Counted from the first letter of the stretch, positions 25,363-37,003 are shown. The stretch: 64,000 nucleotides of DNA from Balanoglossus misakiensis (GCA_040954595.2 CM082590.2:124001-188000); one strand, 5' to 3'. A program made the numbers and translations. The notes: generated by a model from the sequence alone, not told the origin.

Positions 25363-27419
25363 TCAATTAAAATCAACAACAGATTCGCACAGGTTTATCA
25401 GTGAACAGCAGACATGAACAATTTTGTCGATCATTGTGTTGCCCTCATCATCTTTGGAAAGAAACAAATTAATAGGAAGTGTCCCACCCAAAATATTATA
25501 CTTTTGTCTTGCCATCCCAATAACCCTTTCAACATGTATTCTAACATTGGCAATTCTTCTTGTTGTTTCTACATCTACAGCAGACAACTGACTTTTACCT
25601 TTTGTAAAACTAGGAATTTTCATTTGACCACACAAGCAACCCACACTCTCCTCAATATTAAACCCTTGCTCTGTCAGCAAGTATTAAATCCCCTGGTAAT
25701 AAATTATCTAGAATCCCACTGTTTTCAGTAATATGTTTGTCACTAGCCCGCCCACCCCAAGCCCTGGATATAAATGAGACAGTACCTTGAGGAGTGATTC
25801 CAATGAGAAACTTAATTGTGTTGTGGTGTTTATAAGAAGACCATGTTTCTGCCCGAGCTTTTAAATTTGATGACCTTTCTATGAATATTTCAAAACAATC
25901 GATTATCACAATGCATTTTTTACCAAAATATTTACGAAACTTCATGGGCATTGTTTTCTGCAAACTACTGTAAATCGATCTGGCCAAAAGACAAACGGTT
26001 TCATTCTTACATACATGACATCAATTACAATATTAACAATTCTAGAAACTGAAGATAACGAAACGGAAAACTCATAAGACAAGAACTGAATTGGTAAATT
26101 AAAGCGTAACCTCATTAGTGTCATAATGAACATTCGAAATTTGTCGAGAGATGTGCGAGGGGGCAAGTAGTGTGCAATATAATTGTATAATGTAATTAAA
26201 ACAGTAAAAGAAGATATCCCAGTCAAAAACTTCGCTTTCTCATCGTCGCCTTCAAAATATGCCTCCGAAAATCGACTTTCATGTTCTGACAGTTTCTGTT
26301 TCAATATAAGATTGTCTGATCTCAAATCGTGCAGCTCACTGGTCATACAGTCCAACATATACCCAGTGAGATCAGTTTGCGTTTCACGGCTACATTTGTT
26401 CGGGTCACTTTGGGGTTTGGGGGGTTTCTGTGCTTCCTCTAGCTCATATTCTTTCTGCTCCAATTTCCTCTTTCTTGTCTGTAAAGTGTAATCTATCGTA
26501 TCTGCCTAAAGCCTCAGCTGCCTTATCTGTATTCTTCCCTACATTAACTGTTGGAACCCAATCTGGGTTGTTTCTATCGTACAAGTCTGCCTTTTTACCT
26601 AAGGGACAGGGGGTTGAGAGAGATGGATATGGGGAGAGAGAGAGAGAGAGAAATCTTGAACACTTGTTCTCCTTTCACATGGCATGACCTTTGACCCGCT
26701 AATGCTAGGGGCGCATTTGATTCCATTTCCTGATATTTCTGGATAATGGGTATGGCAACACATTTTTAAAAAAAAAAATACAAAACGAGGTATCACACTT
26801 CCGGGCAGGGGCCTAAATTTAGTGTAATCATTTTCAGCGTAAATTTGCATTGTTCCTACGCGTTGTCGAACCCAGCATTGAAACTGACCTGGTTTGACCC
26901 CGCGAATGTAAACAAAACACTTACAGAATTTTTTATAGAAAGAGTGCTGTGAGACCTTTACCAAATGAGTGCGACTCCTCAAACAGCCGTAAAAATTCAT
27001 AAAGTAAAGTTTTTTTCAGTCGACAGAAATGCATGTCCGTGACCAACAAGTATATCTGACTCTAAGCATCACTGGTACGGTTTATCGATACCGCCGCCGG
27101 CCGACGACGACAGCTCGCTGCCAGTGTAAGTTCAGTTGTGTTATCTGCAGATTCGCGTGTTTTTGTCGCGGCCAAATGCAAATCCGTAAATATTGTTGAT
27201 GCCAAGTTGTGAAACATTTATTCGGTGTGTGATATAACAAGGTTTCAAAAGTTTCCAGTAAAACTTACCACTAAAAAAATGACTTGAACAAACCCGGACG
27301 TTGTCTAGGTTCTTATGATCAAAGTTTTGGCCGATCCTGGCTAACCATTCGCGCCGTCTCTCTTTTCACATTCTGGTCCTTGATTTGATATCACGGCAGG
27401 CAATCTATATAACTGCGAG
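25363..27419 (-). pseudogene. THAP/DDE_Tnp_4 transposase pseudogene, copy A7
   Basis: The three shared breaks are present (TACTGTA at 25966-25972). Unlike A1-A6 and A8, the intron keeps the 20-bp segment at 27029-27048 that A9 also has. Confidence 0.87.
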
Positions 27420-28984
27420 AGAAAAAGAGAATCGTTATGTCCTACCACTAGGGGCGCACTAGATGCGATAAAGGTCGGGGAATCCCTAATGTTGACCTTT
27501 GACCTGTCACCACACGTGTACTGTTTGTTGATACTGTGAGCCTGTCACGCGTACAGCCAGAAATTGCCTCAAACTTTCACCGAATCCGGTCAAGAAGCGC
27601 CCGTGGTTTCAATATAGGTTGCCTAAACTCCACACAAGTGCAAGGAGGAGACTGAATCCACAGGAAAATGACAGTAAGATTGTATTTTTGCATGATGTTT
27701 ACAGTCATGTTGTGATTGTTTACATGCCGAGCGCTAGGGGTAGGGCATATGTTTAGGGCACCCAACAACAGCGTGCCGAGCAGAGCTGAGATAGCCGTAG
27801 CCGTCCAACCTTCCGACAGCGTGAAATATAGGGTTCGAAGGGGCCTGGCTCCGATAATTTTCTGTTTTGTCCGCGTCTTCGACAACAACACACTCCTGCG
27901 GTGTTGGAGTGAACGCAGTAGAAATCCGTCGTGTGCTCAAATCTCTGTTTTCCGGATCAAAATAACCGTATAACAAAACTGTTTTTTCAGTGATAAAATT
28001 ACCCCTGTTTAATAATAACATTGTGAAACAAATATATAAACTTCAATAACGGTTACAAATGAGATGACCGCTTCGCTGTTAATGTAACTTGTAAGTGGTT
28101 AGACCTTCGTTGAAAATTTTCAATCGGTGTGTAATAATAGTAGGTGGGTCGACACCATGGTTCAGGGTTTGAATCGTTTTAATAGCTGTTTATTTCTCGA
28201 GCATTATCTCAGTTGTTTACAAAACCATCAGTTCTGTGGGGAAAAAAGAATAAACATGATGTAATGTTTTGAAAGTAGTAACATACATAATTACCATAAT
28301 GAAATGCACATTGTGTACTCAGTGTATATTTCAGGGTATTTCTGTGATATGTAAACATTCCGTCAGATGATGATTTTTATTTTGAGAAATTCTACAAAAT
28401 GTTCAGTAATAACCTCTGTGAGCCCAAATTTCCCCTGGAGGCTTAAATTTTGGGTTATATTTTTAACTAATCTTGACAATTAAGACCTGGAATGATTTGT
28501 GAACGTACAAAGTACTTCTTTGTTAGTGCCATCTTGCCAGAATTTGTGGGTAAATTTTTCACAAGGACATCAACACGCAAACCAACATAGAATCTTGTCA
28601 CTGCAGATTTGTTTATTTTTGTAATGTGGTGTATTCTGTAGCAGAACTTTCATGTGCACAGCAAATGAAAGTACAACAGAATACTCCACATCATGAGTGA
28701 AAATAACTTCTGCATGGGGCAGGCTACAAATCGTGCATCATGTGTTATTTTATTATGGCCATGTAGTGTCTTGTCCAGGGTCATAACATTGTCTCATGAG
28801 AACTGTACTAGTACTTCGTACTCATAGAATTTTGGAAAACTGATATTGTGCTGTTGCAATTAGTGTGTGTTTACTGTCTATATATTCCCTCACAATGAGC
28901 AATATGTAGACTCTGTCAACCATGTAATTTGTTTTTTTCCCTATACCATATGATTCAGTCTTAGCCAATCCAAAGTATGAAATA

Positions 28985-29421
28985 CAGTGCAGCTTAGGAA
29001 TAGCTTTCCAATTTGCTAACAACTTGCTGACACGGTGTTTATAATGAGCCAACACAGTGTTAGCCTGTGTGTTCCAAGTGTTACAAAGGTGTGAATCTGT
29101 TGGCCCTGGCACTTGGCATTGTTCAGTGTTAGCATGTGCTACAAAGGTGTTAAACCTTGGCGCACCCTATTGTTTTGGCACACAGTGTTAGCCTGTGTGT
29201 TCCAAGTGTTACAAAGGTGTGAATCTGTTGGCCCTGGCACTTGGCATTGTTCAGTGTTAGCACCTTGGCGCACCCTATTGTTTTGGAACACCCCAGTTAA
29301 ACACAAGCCCAATAGGTGCTAATTAGAGCGCCAATAGGGTGCCAACCCAGAGTTGACCCAGTGTTTAAACAGAGCTGACCCAGTGTTGGTGCAGTTGGAA
29401 AGCTATTCCTAAGCTGCACTG
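28985..29421. mobile_element. 437-bp Tc1/mariner-type non-autonomous element (MITE)
   Basis: Absent from other copies. The empty site GAAATACTGTGTG becomes GAAATA-element-TACTGTGTG, a 2-bp TA target duplication (28983-28984 and 29422-29423). The terminal inverted repeats are a perfect 27 bp (28985-29011 and 29395-29421), starting CAGTGCAGCTTAGGAATAGC. TA target and CAGTG ends are typical of the Tc1/mariner superfamily. Inside is an imperfect tandem duplication of about 105-125 bp (about 29052-29175 and 29181-29285) rich in the motif CAGTGTTAGC. No transposase is encoded, so mobility would depend on an enzyme from elsewhere. Confidence 0.92.
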
Positions 29422-29894
29422 TACTGTGTGCATAAAAAGGGGAATATAGATTAACAATTTCAATTAATCATTTATCAATAATTTATTAATCATATAATGA
29501 TATATAAAATTGTCACTACACTATTTATAATACTTAACTTATTTATTGATCAATATTTCTAAAATCTGTATTTATTGACATCAGAGAGAATATTCTGTGA
29601 ATGAATTTATCTTCAAACAAGCAATTACAATGAAATGGACACCTGTTCATTTAATTCAACTACAGACTGACTTTGTTATTTTTTAGAATATGTTTTAGTC
29701 AGCAATGATTTACAAATGTCACTATGCTTATTGTTTGTGAAGAAATTATTTATTAGATTACCTTATCATTGGTTTCTGATGACTCTTATGTGTATATACT
29801 TTAATATTACAGCTCAGTTTAATTTTTCTGCACATACCTAGTATACATTTTTCTATAAATACATGCAACCACAACCAGGCAGGAATGTGATCAA

Positions 29895-31924
29895 TCAATT
29901 AAAATCAACAACAGATTCGCACAGGTTTATCAGTGAACAGCAGACATGAACAATTTTGTCGATCATTGTGTTGCCCTCATCATCTTTGGAAAGAAACAAA
30001 TTAATAGGAAGTGTCCCACCCAAAATATTATACTTTTGTCTTGCCATCCCAATAACCCTTTCAACATGTATTCTAACATTGGCAATTCTTCTTGTTGTTT
30101 CTACATCTACAGCAGACAACTGACTTTTACCTTTTGTAAAACTAGGAATTTTCATTTGACCACACAAGCAACCCACACTCTCCTCAATATTAAACCCTTG
30201 CTCTGTCAGCAAGTATTAAATCCCCTGGTAATAAATTATCTAGAATCCCACTGTTTTCAGTAATATGTTTGTCACTAGCCCGCCCACCCCAAGCCCTGGA
30301 TATAAATGAGACAGTACCTTGAGGAGTGATTCCAATGAGAAACTTAATTGTGTTGTGGTGTTTATAAGAAGACCATGTTTCTGCCCGAGCTTTTAAATTT
30401 GATGACCTTTCTATGAATATTTCAAAACAATCGATTATCACAATGCATTTTTTACCAAAATATTTACGAAACTTCATGGGCATTGTTTTCTGCAAACTAC
30501 TGTAAATCGATCTGGCCAAAAGACAAACGGTTTCATTCTTACATACATGACATCAATTACAATATTAACAATTCTAGAAACTGAAGATAACGAAACGGAA
30601 AACTCATAAGACAAGAACTGAATTGGTAAATTAAAGCGTAACCTCATTAGTGTCATAATGAACATTCGAAATTTGTCGAGAGATGTGCGAGGGGGCAAGT
30701 AGTGTGCAATATAATTGTATAATGTAATTAAAACAGTAAAAGAAGATATCCCAGTCAAAAACTTCGCTTTCTCATCGTCGCCTTCAAAATATGCCTCCGA
30801 AAATCGACTTTCATGTTCTGACAGTTTCTGTTTCAATATAAGATTGTCTGATCTCAAATCGTGCAGCTCACTGGTCATACAGTCCAACATATACCCAGTG
30901 AGATCAGTTTGCGTTTCACGGCTACATTTGTTCGGGTCACTTTGGGGTTTGGGGGGTTTCTGTGCTTCCTCTAGCTCATATTCTTTCTGCTCCAATTTCC
31001 TCTTTCTTGTCTGTAATCTATCGTATCTGCCTAAAGCCTCAGCTGCCTTATCTGTATTCTTCCCTACATTAACTGTTGGAACCCAATCTGGGTTGTTTCT
31101 ATCGTACAAGTCTGCCTTTTTACCTAAGGGACAGGGGGTTGAGAGAGATGGATATGGGGAGAGAGAGAGAGAGAGAAATCTTGAACACTTGTTCTCCTTT
31201 CACATGGCATGACCTTTGACCCGCTAATGCTAGGGGCGCATTTGATTCCATTTCCTGATATTTCTGGATAATGGGTATGGCAACACATTTTAAAAAAAAA
31301 AAATACAAAACGAGGTATCACACTTCCAGGCAGGGGCCTAAATTTAGTGTAATCATTTTCAGCGTAAATTTGCATTGTTCCTACGCGTTGTCGAACCCAG
31401 CATTGAAACTGACCTGGTTTGACCCCGCGAATGTAAACAAAACACTTACAGAATTTTTTATAGAAAGAGTGCTGTGAGACCTTTACCAAATGAGTGCGAC
31501 TCCTCAAACAGCCGTAAAAATTCATAAAGTAAAGTTTTTTTCAGTCGACAGAAAGTATATCTGACTCTAAGCATCACCGGTACGGTTTATCGATACCGCC
31601 GCCGGCCGACGACGACAGCTCGCTGCCAGTGTAAGTTCAGTTGTGTTATCTGCAGATTCGCGTGTTTTTGTCGCGGCCAAATGCAAATCCGTAAATATTG
31701 TTGATGCCAAGTTGTGAAACATTTATTCGGTGTGTGATATAACAAGGTTTCAAAAGTTTCCAGTAAAACTTACCACTAAAAAAATGACTTGAACAAACCC
31801 GGACGTTGTCTAGGTTCTTATGATCAAAGTTTTGGCCGATCCTGGCTAACCATTCGCGCCGTCTCTCTTTTCACATTCTGGTCCTTGATTTGATATCACG
31901 GCAGGCAATCTATATAACTGCGAG
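29895..31924 (-). pseudogene. THAP/DDE_Tnp_4 transposase pseudogene, copy A8 (intermediate state)
   Basis: This copy has the 5-bp break (TACTGTA at 30498-30504) and the 4-bp break, but not the 7-bp insertion. Its frame therefore runs from the end of the THAP domain through coiled coil and HTH for 211 codons (31109-30474). At 31327 it also shares an A with A9 where A1-A7 have G (CTTCCAGG/CTTCCGGG). Elsewhere it resembles its interior neighbours, including CLCGQ shared with A6 and A7. It is thus a mosaic of interior and terminal types. Confidence 0.87.
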
Positions 31925-34900
31925 AGAAAAAGAGAATCGTTATGTCCTACCACTAGGGGCGCACTAGATGCGATAAAGGTCGGGGAATCCCTAATGTTGA
32001 CCTTTGACCTGTCACCACACGTGTACTGTTTGTTGATACTGTGAGCCTGTCACGCGTACAGCCAGAAATTGCCTCAAACTTTCACCGAATCCGGTCAAGA
32101 AGCGCCCGTGGTTTCAATATAGGTTGCCTAAACTCCACACAAGTGCAAGGAGGAGACTGAATCCACAGGAAAATGACAGTAAGATTGTATTTTTGCATGA
32201 TGTTTACAGTCATGTTGTGATTGTTTACATGCCGAGCGCTAGGGGTAGGGCATATGTTTAGGGCACCCAACAACAGCGTGCCGAGCAGAGCTGAGATAGC
32301 CGTAGCCGTCCAACCTTCCGACAGCGTGAAATATAGGGTTCGAAGGGGCCTGGCTCCGATAATTTTCTGTTTTGTCCGCGTCTTCGACAACAACACACTC
32401 CTGCGGTGTTGGAGTGAACGCAGTAGAAATCCGTCGTGTGCTCAAATCTCTGTTTTCCGGATCAAAATAACCGTATAACAAAACTGTTTTTTCAGTGATA
32501 AAATTACCCCTGTTTAATAATAACATTGTGAAACAAATATATAAACTTCAATAACGGTTACAAATGAGATGACCGCTTCGCTGTTAATGTAACTTGTAAG
32601 TGGTTAGACCTTCGTTGAAAATTTTCAATCGGTGTGTAATAATAGTAGGTGGGTCGACACCATGGTTCAGGGTTTGAATCGTTTTAATAGCTGTTTATTT
32701 CTCGAGCATTATCTCAGTTGTTTACAAAACCATCAGTTCTGTGGGGAAAAAAGAATAAACATGATGTAATGTTTTGAAAGTAGTAACATACATAATTACC
32801 ATAATGAAATGCACATTGTGTACTCAGTGTATATTTCAGGGTATTTCTGTGATATGTAAACATTCCGTCAGATGATGATTTTTATTTTGAGAAATTCTAC
32901 AAAATGTTCAGTAATAACCTCTGTGAGCCCAAATTTCCCCTGGAGGCTTAAATTTTGGGTTATATTTTTAACTAATCTTGACAATTAAGACCTGGAATGA
33001 TTTGTGAACGTACAAAGTACTTCTTTGTTAGTGCCATCTTGCCAGAATTTGTGGGTAAATTTTTCACAAGGACATCAACACGCAAACCAACATAGAATCT
33101 TGTCACTGCAGATTTGTTTATTTTTGTAATGTGGTGTATTCTGTAGCAGAACTTTCATGTGCACAGCAAATGAAAGTACAACAGAATACTCCACATCATG
33201 AGTGAAAATAACTTCTGCATGGGGCAGGCTACAAATCGTGCATCATGTGTTATTTTATTATGGCCATGTAGTGTCTTGTCCAGGGTCATAACATTGTCTC
33301 ATGAGAACTGTACTAGTACTTCGTACTCATAGAATTTTGGAAAACTGATATTGTGCTGTTGCAATTAGTGTGTGTTTACTGTCTATATATTCCCTCACAA
33401 TGAGCAATATGTAGACTCTGTCAACCATGTAATTTGTTTTTTTCCCTATACCATATGATTCAGTCTTAGCCAATCCAAAGTATGAAATACTGTGTGCATA
33501 AAAAGGGGAATATAGATTAACAATTTCAATTAATCATTTGTCAATAATTTATTAATCATATAATGATATATAAAATTGTCACTACACTATTTATAATACT
33601 TAACTTATTTATTGATCAATATTTCTAAAATCTGTATTTATTGACATCAGAGAGAATATTCTGTGAATGAATTTATCTTCAAACAAGCAATTACAATGAA
33701 ATGGACACCTGTTCATTTAATTCAACTACAGACTGACTTTGTTATTTTTTAGAATATGTTTTAGTCAGCAATGATTTACAAATGTCACTATGCTTATTGT
33801 TTGTGAAGAAATTATTTATTAGATTACCTTATCATTGGTTTCTGATGACTCTTATGTGTATATACATTAATATTACAGCTCAGTTTAATTTTTCTGCACA
33901 TACCTAGTATACATTTTTCTATAAATACATGCAACCACAACCAGGTTCATCAGTGAACAGCAGACATGAACAATTTTGTCGATCATTGTGTTGCCCTCAT
34001 CATCTTTGGAAAGAAACAAATTAATAGGAAGTGTCCCACCCATAATATTATACTTTTGTCTTGCCATCCCAATAACCCTTTCAACATGTATTCTAACATT
34101 GGCAATTCTTCTTGTTGTTTCTACATCTACAGCAGACAATTGACTTTTACCTTTTGTAAAACTAGGAATTTTCATTTGAGCACACAAGCAACCCACACTC
34201 TCCTCAATATTAAACCCTCTGTCAGCAAGTATTAAATCCCCTGGTAATAAATTATCTAGAATCCCACTGTTTTCTGTAATATGTTTGTCACTAGCCCGCC
34301 CACCCCAAGCCCTGGATATAAATGAGACAGTACCTTGAGGAGTGATTCCAATGAGAAACTTAATTGTGTTGTGGTGTTTATAAGAAGACCATGTTTCTGC
34401 CCGAGCTTTTAAATTTGATGACCTTTCTATGAATATTTCAAAACAATCGATTATCACAATGCATTTTTTACCAAAATGTTTACAAAACTTCATGGGCATT
34501 GTTTTCTGCAAACTAAATCGATCTGGCCAAAAGACAAACGGTTTCATTCTTACATACATGACATCAATTACAATATTAACAATTCTAGAAACTGAAGATA
34601 ACGAAACGGAAAACTCATAAGACAAGAACTGAATTGGTAAATTAAAGCGTAACCTCATTAGTGTCATAATGAACATTCGAAATTTGTCGAGAGATGTGCG
34701 AGGGGGCAAGTAGTGTGCAATATAATTGTATAATGTAATTAAAACAGTAAAAGAAGATATACCAGTCAAAAACTTCGCTTTCTCATCGTCGCCTTCAAAA
34801 TATGCCTCCGAAAATCGACTTTCATGTTCTGACAGTTTCTGTTTCAATATAAGATTGTCTGATCTCAAATCCTGCAGCTCACTGGTCATACAGTCCAACA

Positions 34901-35954
34901 TATACCCAGTGAGATCAGTTTGCGTTTCACGGCTACATTTGTTCGGGTCACTTTGGGGTTTGGGGGGTTTCTGTGCTTCCTCTAGCTCATATTCTTTCTG
35001 CTCCAATTTCCCCTTTCTTGTCTGTAATCTATCGTATCTGCCTAAAGCCTCAGCTGCCTTATCTGTATTCTTCCCTACATTAACTGTTGGAACCCAATCT
35101 GGGTTGTTTCTATCGTACAAGTCTGCCTTTTTACCTAAGGGACAGGGGGTTGAGAGAGATGGATATGGGGAGAGAGAGAGAGAGAGAAATCTAGAACACT
35201 TGTTCTCCTTTCACATGGCATGACCTTTGACCCGCTAATGCTAGGGGCGCATTTGATTCCATTTCCTGATATTTCTGGATAATGGGTATGGCAACACATT
35301 TTTAAAAAAAAAATACAAAACGAGGTATCACACTTCCAGGCAGGGGCCTAAATTTAGTGTAATCATTTTCAGCGTAAATTTGCATTGTTCCTACGCGTTG
35401 TCGAACCCAGCATTGAAACTGACCTGGTTTGACCCCGCGAATGTAAACAAAACACTTACAGAATTTTTTATAGAAAGAGTGCTGTGAGACCTTTACCAAA
35501 TGAGTGCGACTCCTCAAACAGCCGTAAAAATTCATAAAGTAAAGTTTTTTTCAGTCGACAGAAATGCATGTCCGTGACCAACAAGTATATCTGACTCTAA
35601 GCATCACCGGTACGGTTTATCGATACCGCCGCCGGCCGACGACGACAGCTCGCTGCCAGTGTAAGTTCAGTTGTGTTATCTGCAGATTCGCGTGTTTTTG
35701 TCGCGGCCAAATGCAAATCCGTAAATATTGTTGATGCCAAGTTGTGAAACATTTATTCGGTGTGTGATATAACAAGGTTTCAAAAGTTTCCAGTAAAACT
35801 TACCACTAAAAAAATGACTTGAACAAACCCGGACGTTGTCTAGGTTCTTATGATCAAAGTTTTGGCCGATCCTGGCTAACCATTCGCACCGTCTCTCTTT
35901 TCACATTCTGGTCCTTGATTTGATATCATGGCAGGCAATCTATAAAACTGCAAG
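31925..35954. repeat. Array A unit A9 (terminal, most diverged copy)
   Basis: Last array copy. It lacks the 5-, 4- and 7-bp insertions of the interior copies and has a private ~48-bp deletion near the transposase C-terminus. It keeps the 20-bp intron segment and continues past the array junction into unique DNA at 35955. It carries many more substitutions than any interior copy. Tract T5A10. Confidence 0.93.
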
Positions 35955-36010
35955 TGGGTTTCCCTATCCTTTCGATGGGAACATCCAAAAACGCTGCATT
36001 TGACAACCAT
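33885..36010 (-). pseudogene. THAP/DDE_Tnp_4 transposase gene, copy A9 (best preserved; THAP exon frameshifted)
   Basis: First exon 36010-35804: starts MVVKCSVFGCSHRKD and, after a frame break, reads VCSSHFFSG, giving the C2CH signature of a THAP DNA-binding domain (CxxxxC, later CxxH). Intron 35803-35135 (GTAAGT, CCCTTAG). Second exon 35134-33885 starts [14 protein letters not shown] (end of the THAP domain) and is open to the stop: 411 residues from Met 35120. Numbered from that Met: coiled coil ~35-105, HTH_Tnp_4-like ~145-195, DDE nuclease with D225 (IIDCFEIF), D300 (LADRGF), E347 (HVERVI). Family knowledge: THAP plus DDE_Tnp_4 is an eukaryotic IS5-like cut-and-paste transposase, IS4EU/ISL2EU- or Harbinger-related; the exact superfamily is my inference. 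Breaks: a frameshift in the first exon around 35905-35920, and a C-terminus replaced after a ~48-bp deletion. Probably inactive. Confidence 0.82.
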
Positions 36011-36085
36011 TGTAAAAAGAATGGGCGGTCGCAAGTGTTGGTTGCGACGTAAACAATACACTCAAATGTCGCGCCAGCGCTAGAG
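36011..36085. other. Unique flank between array A and array B
   Basis: Short single-copy stretch upstream of the A9 start codon, ending GCGCCAGCGCTAGAG just before array B begins. It could be the 5' untranslated or terminal part of the transposon, but no matching inverted end was found on the other side. Confidence 0.5.
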
Positions 36086-36224
36086 TTTAAAGTCAACACC
36101 AGCGACTACGTACACAGGTAAAAATTCAAGTTTGAGTTCAAAGCACTTGGAAAACATGGTTTGGTTGTACGTTGGTGAAGTTTCAAAGGCCGAGGATTGT
36201 CTTATGCACATGTGCCTAATTTAG

Positions 36225-36491
36225 TGTATACAAACATTGCATCCAATCCATATGTTCTTCAAATTTTGCATTCAAAATGTGGACTGCCTTCGCTTCCTTC
36301 CATAATTCATGCACACCGTACAAGTAAACTTAAGTTTTGTCCATTCTTTTCACCCAATTTGCTGTCTTTTCCCGATCTCTGACATAGAATATGTCGCCGC
36401 CATCTTGTCTGTTGTTAGGACAGCACACTGCCTTGTGGCATTGACTGTGTACATTTTTTGTAATCAGAGTCTCTGGTTCGGCACATGTGCA
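36225..36491. repeat. Array B internal repeat, segment 1
   Basis: This ~270-bp stretch resembles segment 2 later in the same unit, in the same order and orientation. Shared blocks include ACAAACATT, GTGGACTGCCTT, CTTCCTTCCATA, GTTGTTAGGACAGCA and TCTCTGGTT. The two have diverged by clear substitutions and small indels, so this duplication is much older than the array. It recurs in B2-B6. Confidence 0.8.
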
Positions 36492-36510
36492 TTAGATGAT
36501 TGTCGCCCTT

Positions 36511-36905
36511 TAAACCCCGGTGAGGGGTATAAAAGACCCCCCAAATCAGTGGCGAACCTTAATGCCATTTGACTGACAACAGACAACACCAACGATCTTG
36601 GCTCTATGAAAATCGGCCCAAACAGGTCCAAGCATAAAGAATTACACCACACAACGACAGAAGTTGGCTTTATAAACACACACAGCATAAAGTTATCGAC
36701 GAAAAATACACGAGCTTTTGAAACAACGATGATTTTGGGAGAAATCTGGTTTCAGTGCTTTTCAGAAGCGTCCCTGGGAAACAATAACCACGCCATTCAA
36801 ACAGCTGTCAATCGCATAGAGGTGTAAAGTGTTCAATTATTTTCTATGTACATGAGATCAATTACACAGTCATTATGCACGACGACCACTCCCAAATAAA
36901 CAACT
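36511..36905 (+). promoter_or_regulatory. TATA-box-like, polyadenylation-signal-like segment in array B
   Basis: GGGTATAAAAGACC (TATA-like at about 36527-36535) lies about 365 bp before CCCAAATAAACAAC (AATAAA near 36895), and a C-rich stretch CCGAATCCCCGGTC follows. This order resembles the promoter and poly(A) layout of a solo LTR. No clean TG...CA ends or target duplication were found, so it may be chance. It recurs in every unit. Confidence 0.3.
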
Positions 36906-37003
36906 ATACAAACACACGTTAATCCGAATCCCCGGTCTTTCTGTCTTTACTTTAATACAAGAGTATTTGATATTTTGATATCAACAGATACCAACCACCA
37001 CAG

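Larger units (their letters stand above)
22549..27419. repeat. Array A unit A7 (with a 770-bp transposon insert)
   Basis: The unit is lengthened by a 770-bp element and its 8-bp target duplication in the spacer, and by a 20-bp segment at about 27029-27048 in the transposase intron. Among the copies here only A9 shares that segment. Tract T5A11. Confidence 0.94.
27420..31924. repeat. Array A unit A8 (with a 437-bp TA-flanked transposon insert)
   Basis: The unit carries the 437-bp element in its spacer and is 7 bp shorter in the gene than A1-A7. Tract T4A12. Confidence 0.94.
1..35954. repeat. Array A: tandem array of ~4.07-kb units carrying a THAP/DDE transposase gene
   Basis: Nine head-to-tail copies follow each other without a break. 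Equivalent points recur at 2183, 6256, 10331, 14402, 18475, 22548, 27419, 31924 and (diverged) 35954. Spacing is 4071-4075 bp except where inserts explain the excess: 778 bp plus a 20-bp segment in A7, and 439 bp in A8. Interior copies differ by only a few substitutions and by simple-repeat length. The right-most copy (A9) is clearly more diverged. Units are phased here at the tandem junction, taken as the point where A9 stops matching the interior copies. Confidence 0.95.
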
